Part shown: piece after piece, positions 62,856-64,000 of the stretch | Layout: the number at the start of each line of letters is the position of its first letter | Numbering within the stretch: position 1 is the stretch's first letter | Source of the DNA: Sulfuritalea sp. | GTDB lineage: Bacteria > Pseudomonadota > Gammaproteobacteria > Burkholderiales > Rhodocyclaceae | Assembly: GCA_023700805.1 (NCBI GenBank) | Contig: JAMPYF010000011.1 | Coordinates: 1 to 64,000 of the forward strand | Reading direction: 5' to 3' | DNA: 64,000 nucleotides | Program-made: the position numbers and the translations under genes | Notes under the pieces: model-generated | Database searches by the model: none | Seen by the model: only the letters and a program-made list of their open reading frames with translations | What the model was told of the DNA's origin: nothing

Positions 62856-64000
62856 ATGCTGTCCCGTCTCGCCGCGCGCTTTCGCGGTTCGCTGCGCTTC
62901 AAGCTGCTGGCGCTGGGACTGGGGCCGCTCCTGGTCGCCGTGCCGATCCTGATCGGCATCCTCGCCGGCTGGGGCGCGGTGTATTACGACCGGCTGCTGA
63001 TCACCAAGGTGCAGAGCGACCTGGCCGTCGCCCACGGTTATTTCCGGCAGGTCAAGGACGTGCTCGACCGCCGCGTCGAGGCCCTCGCGGGCTCGGAGCG
63101 GCTTGCCCGCGCCTTGCGCGAGCGGGCGAATCCTGCGGCGCTGGACGAACTGTTGCGCGAGATGCGTCGCCAGCTCGGGATCGACTTCCTGATCCTGCTC
63201 GACGGCGAGGGGCGCGTGCGCGCCGCCAGCAGCGGCCCGGCGCCGGGCAGCCGCTACGGCGACTGGGCGGTCGTGCGCCGTGCGCTGTCAGGCCACGCCG
63301 AAGCTGAGGTGGATATCTTCAATGCCGCCCAGCTTGCCGAAATTGACCCTGGGCTGACCGCCAAGGCGCACACGCCGCTGATCGCCACCCGCAATGCACG
63401 GGCGACGCAGCGCAAGGAGGAGACCAGCGGCATGGTGATGCACGCCGCCGCGCCGATTGCCGCCGCTACCCGCGAGGGCAGCGCCGGTGTGCTGGTCGGC
63501 GGCCTGCTGCTCAACAAGAATCTCGAATTCGTCGATCGCATCAACGATATCGTCTATCCGGAAGGCGCCCTGCCGCTGGGCAGCATCGGCACCGCAACCC
63601 TGTTTCTCGACGACGTGCGGATTGCCACGAATGTGCGCCTGTTCGAGAACGTGCGCGCCATCGGCACCCGCGTTTCGGCAGCCGTGCGCTACACGGTGCT
63701 GGAGCAGGGGCGCACCTGGCTGGACCGCGCCTTCGTGGTCAACGACTGGTATGTCTCTGCCTACGAACCGATCGTCGACAGTGGCGGCAAGCGGGTCGGC
63801 ATGCTCTATGTCGGTTTTCTCGAAGAACCGTTCCAGCATGCGCGCTGGCTGGCGCTGGCGGCGGTGGCGCTGCTGTTCGTACTCACCGTGGCGGTGGCCG
63901 CATTCGTCTCGCTGCGCCTGGCGCGGCACGTCTCGCAACCGGTGGAGCGCATGCACGGCACCATGAGCGCCATCGAGGCGGGCCGGACCGAGGCGCGGGT
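62856..64000 (+). CDS. Membrane sensor histidine kinase, N-terminal part (runs off the window)
   Basis: Open from ATG 62856 to the window end and therefore missing from the ORF track. Visible: a first membrane helix (LLALGLGPLLVAVPILIG), a ~270-residue periplasmic Cache-like domain (VLDRRVEALAGSERLA, RTWLDRAFVVNDWYVSAYEPI, GGKRVGMLYVGFLEEP), a second helix (LALAAVALLFVLTVAVAAF) and the start of a HAMP domain (LRLARHVSQPVERMHGTMSAI). The kinase core should follow. It is the likely partner of the preceding response regulator, perhaps sensing formate or another small acid. Confidence 0.85.
   Translation, partial: MLSRLAARFRGSLRFKLLALGLGPLLVAVPILIGILAGWGAVYYDRLLITKVQSDLAVAHGYFRQVKDVLDRRVEALAGSERLARALRERANPAALDELLREMRRQLGIDFLILLDGEGRVRAASSGPAPGSRYGDWAVVRRALSGHAEAEVDIFNAAQLAEIDPGLTAKAHTPLIATRNARATQRKEETSGMVMHAAAPIAAATREGSAGVLVGGLLLNKNLEFVDRINDIVYPEGALPLGSIGTATLFLDDVRIATNVRLFENVRAIGTRVSAAVRYTVLEQGRTWLDRAFVVNDWYVSAYEPIVDSGGKRVGMLYVGFLEEPFQHARWLALAAVALLFVLTVAVAAFVSLRLARHVSQPVERMHGTMSAIEAGRTEAR

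Overview
The window is a G+C-rich bacterial chromosome segment. Gene content and protein flavour (yqgE-ruvX-pyrR-pyrB-pyrC', nadD-rsfS-rlmH-maf-rng, BPSS1780-type membrane protein, pteridine reductase, EPS-type MarR regulator) point to a betaproteobacterium, probably in the Rhodocyclales/Nitrosomonadales part of the group. The genus cannot be fixed from sequence alone.

Layout. (1) 1-8001: visibly less G+C-rich accessory DNA. It has a small zinc-finger membrane protein divergent from an HTH regulator with two matching operators, a 335-aa unknown protein coupled to a ~1616-aa protein with a tyrosine-recombinase core, an inverted-repeat-rich leader, and a 3'-terminal fragment of a tRNA-Arg gene at 7954-8001 that looks like an island boundary. 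(2) 8.3-15.8 kb: an exopolysaccharide cluster on the minus strand (glycosyltransferase, heparinase-like protein, bi-domain oxidoreductase, nucleotide-sugar dehydrogenase, MarR-EPS regulator). It is damaged: the dehydrogenase has lost its C-terminus at a junction with an H-NS remnant, and a toxin is reduced to its tail beside an intact antitoxin. (3) 16-34.5 kb: housekeeping genes (panE, photolyase, pyrimidine operon, acetate permease, tRNA-Phe, a small Fic pocket, tcdA, folate/thiolation genes, nadD to rng, tRNA-Gly). (4) 34.5-45 kb: FecR protein, sodC, a first selC, HPP protein, then a sigma-54-regulated heme-copper operon that looks like an sNOR-type nitric oxide reductase (small secreted protein, CuA subunit, catalytic subunit, SenC, membrane protein), followed by a formate/nitrite channel. 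(5) 44.5-50.4 kb: a thioredoxin-like gene with an in-frame UGA, a frameshifted rhuM, an IS4 transposase tail, mobA, ada-like, EamA, DsrE and GcvH-like genes. (6) 50.4-64 kb: the selenium/formate block: second selC, selB, a transglutaminase-like protein, a TlpA thioredoxin, selA, fdhE, fdnI-fdnH-fdnG (fdnG carries UGA-Sec), then a divergent NtrC-type response regulator and its partial sensor kinase.

How the parts fit. SelA, SelB and tRNA-Sec provide selenocysteine for formate dehydrogenase-N (Sec196). MobA supplies the guanine-dinucleotide molybdenum cofactor and FdhE matures the enzyme. The formate dehydrogenase operon has a near-consensus sigma-54 promoter, and two dyads lie between it and the divergent response regulator. 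The most interesting observation is the second in-frame UGA, at 44833-44835. It sits at the first Cys position of a thioredoxin CxxC motif (UGTC) and is followed by a SECIS-like hairpin, so the window probably encodes a second, redox-type selenoprotein beside the NO-reductase/formate-nitrite channel locus. Two tRNA-Sec genes within 13 kb, and a ~25-bp repeat scattered through genes and intergenic gaps in different reading frames, are also unusual.
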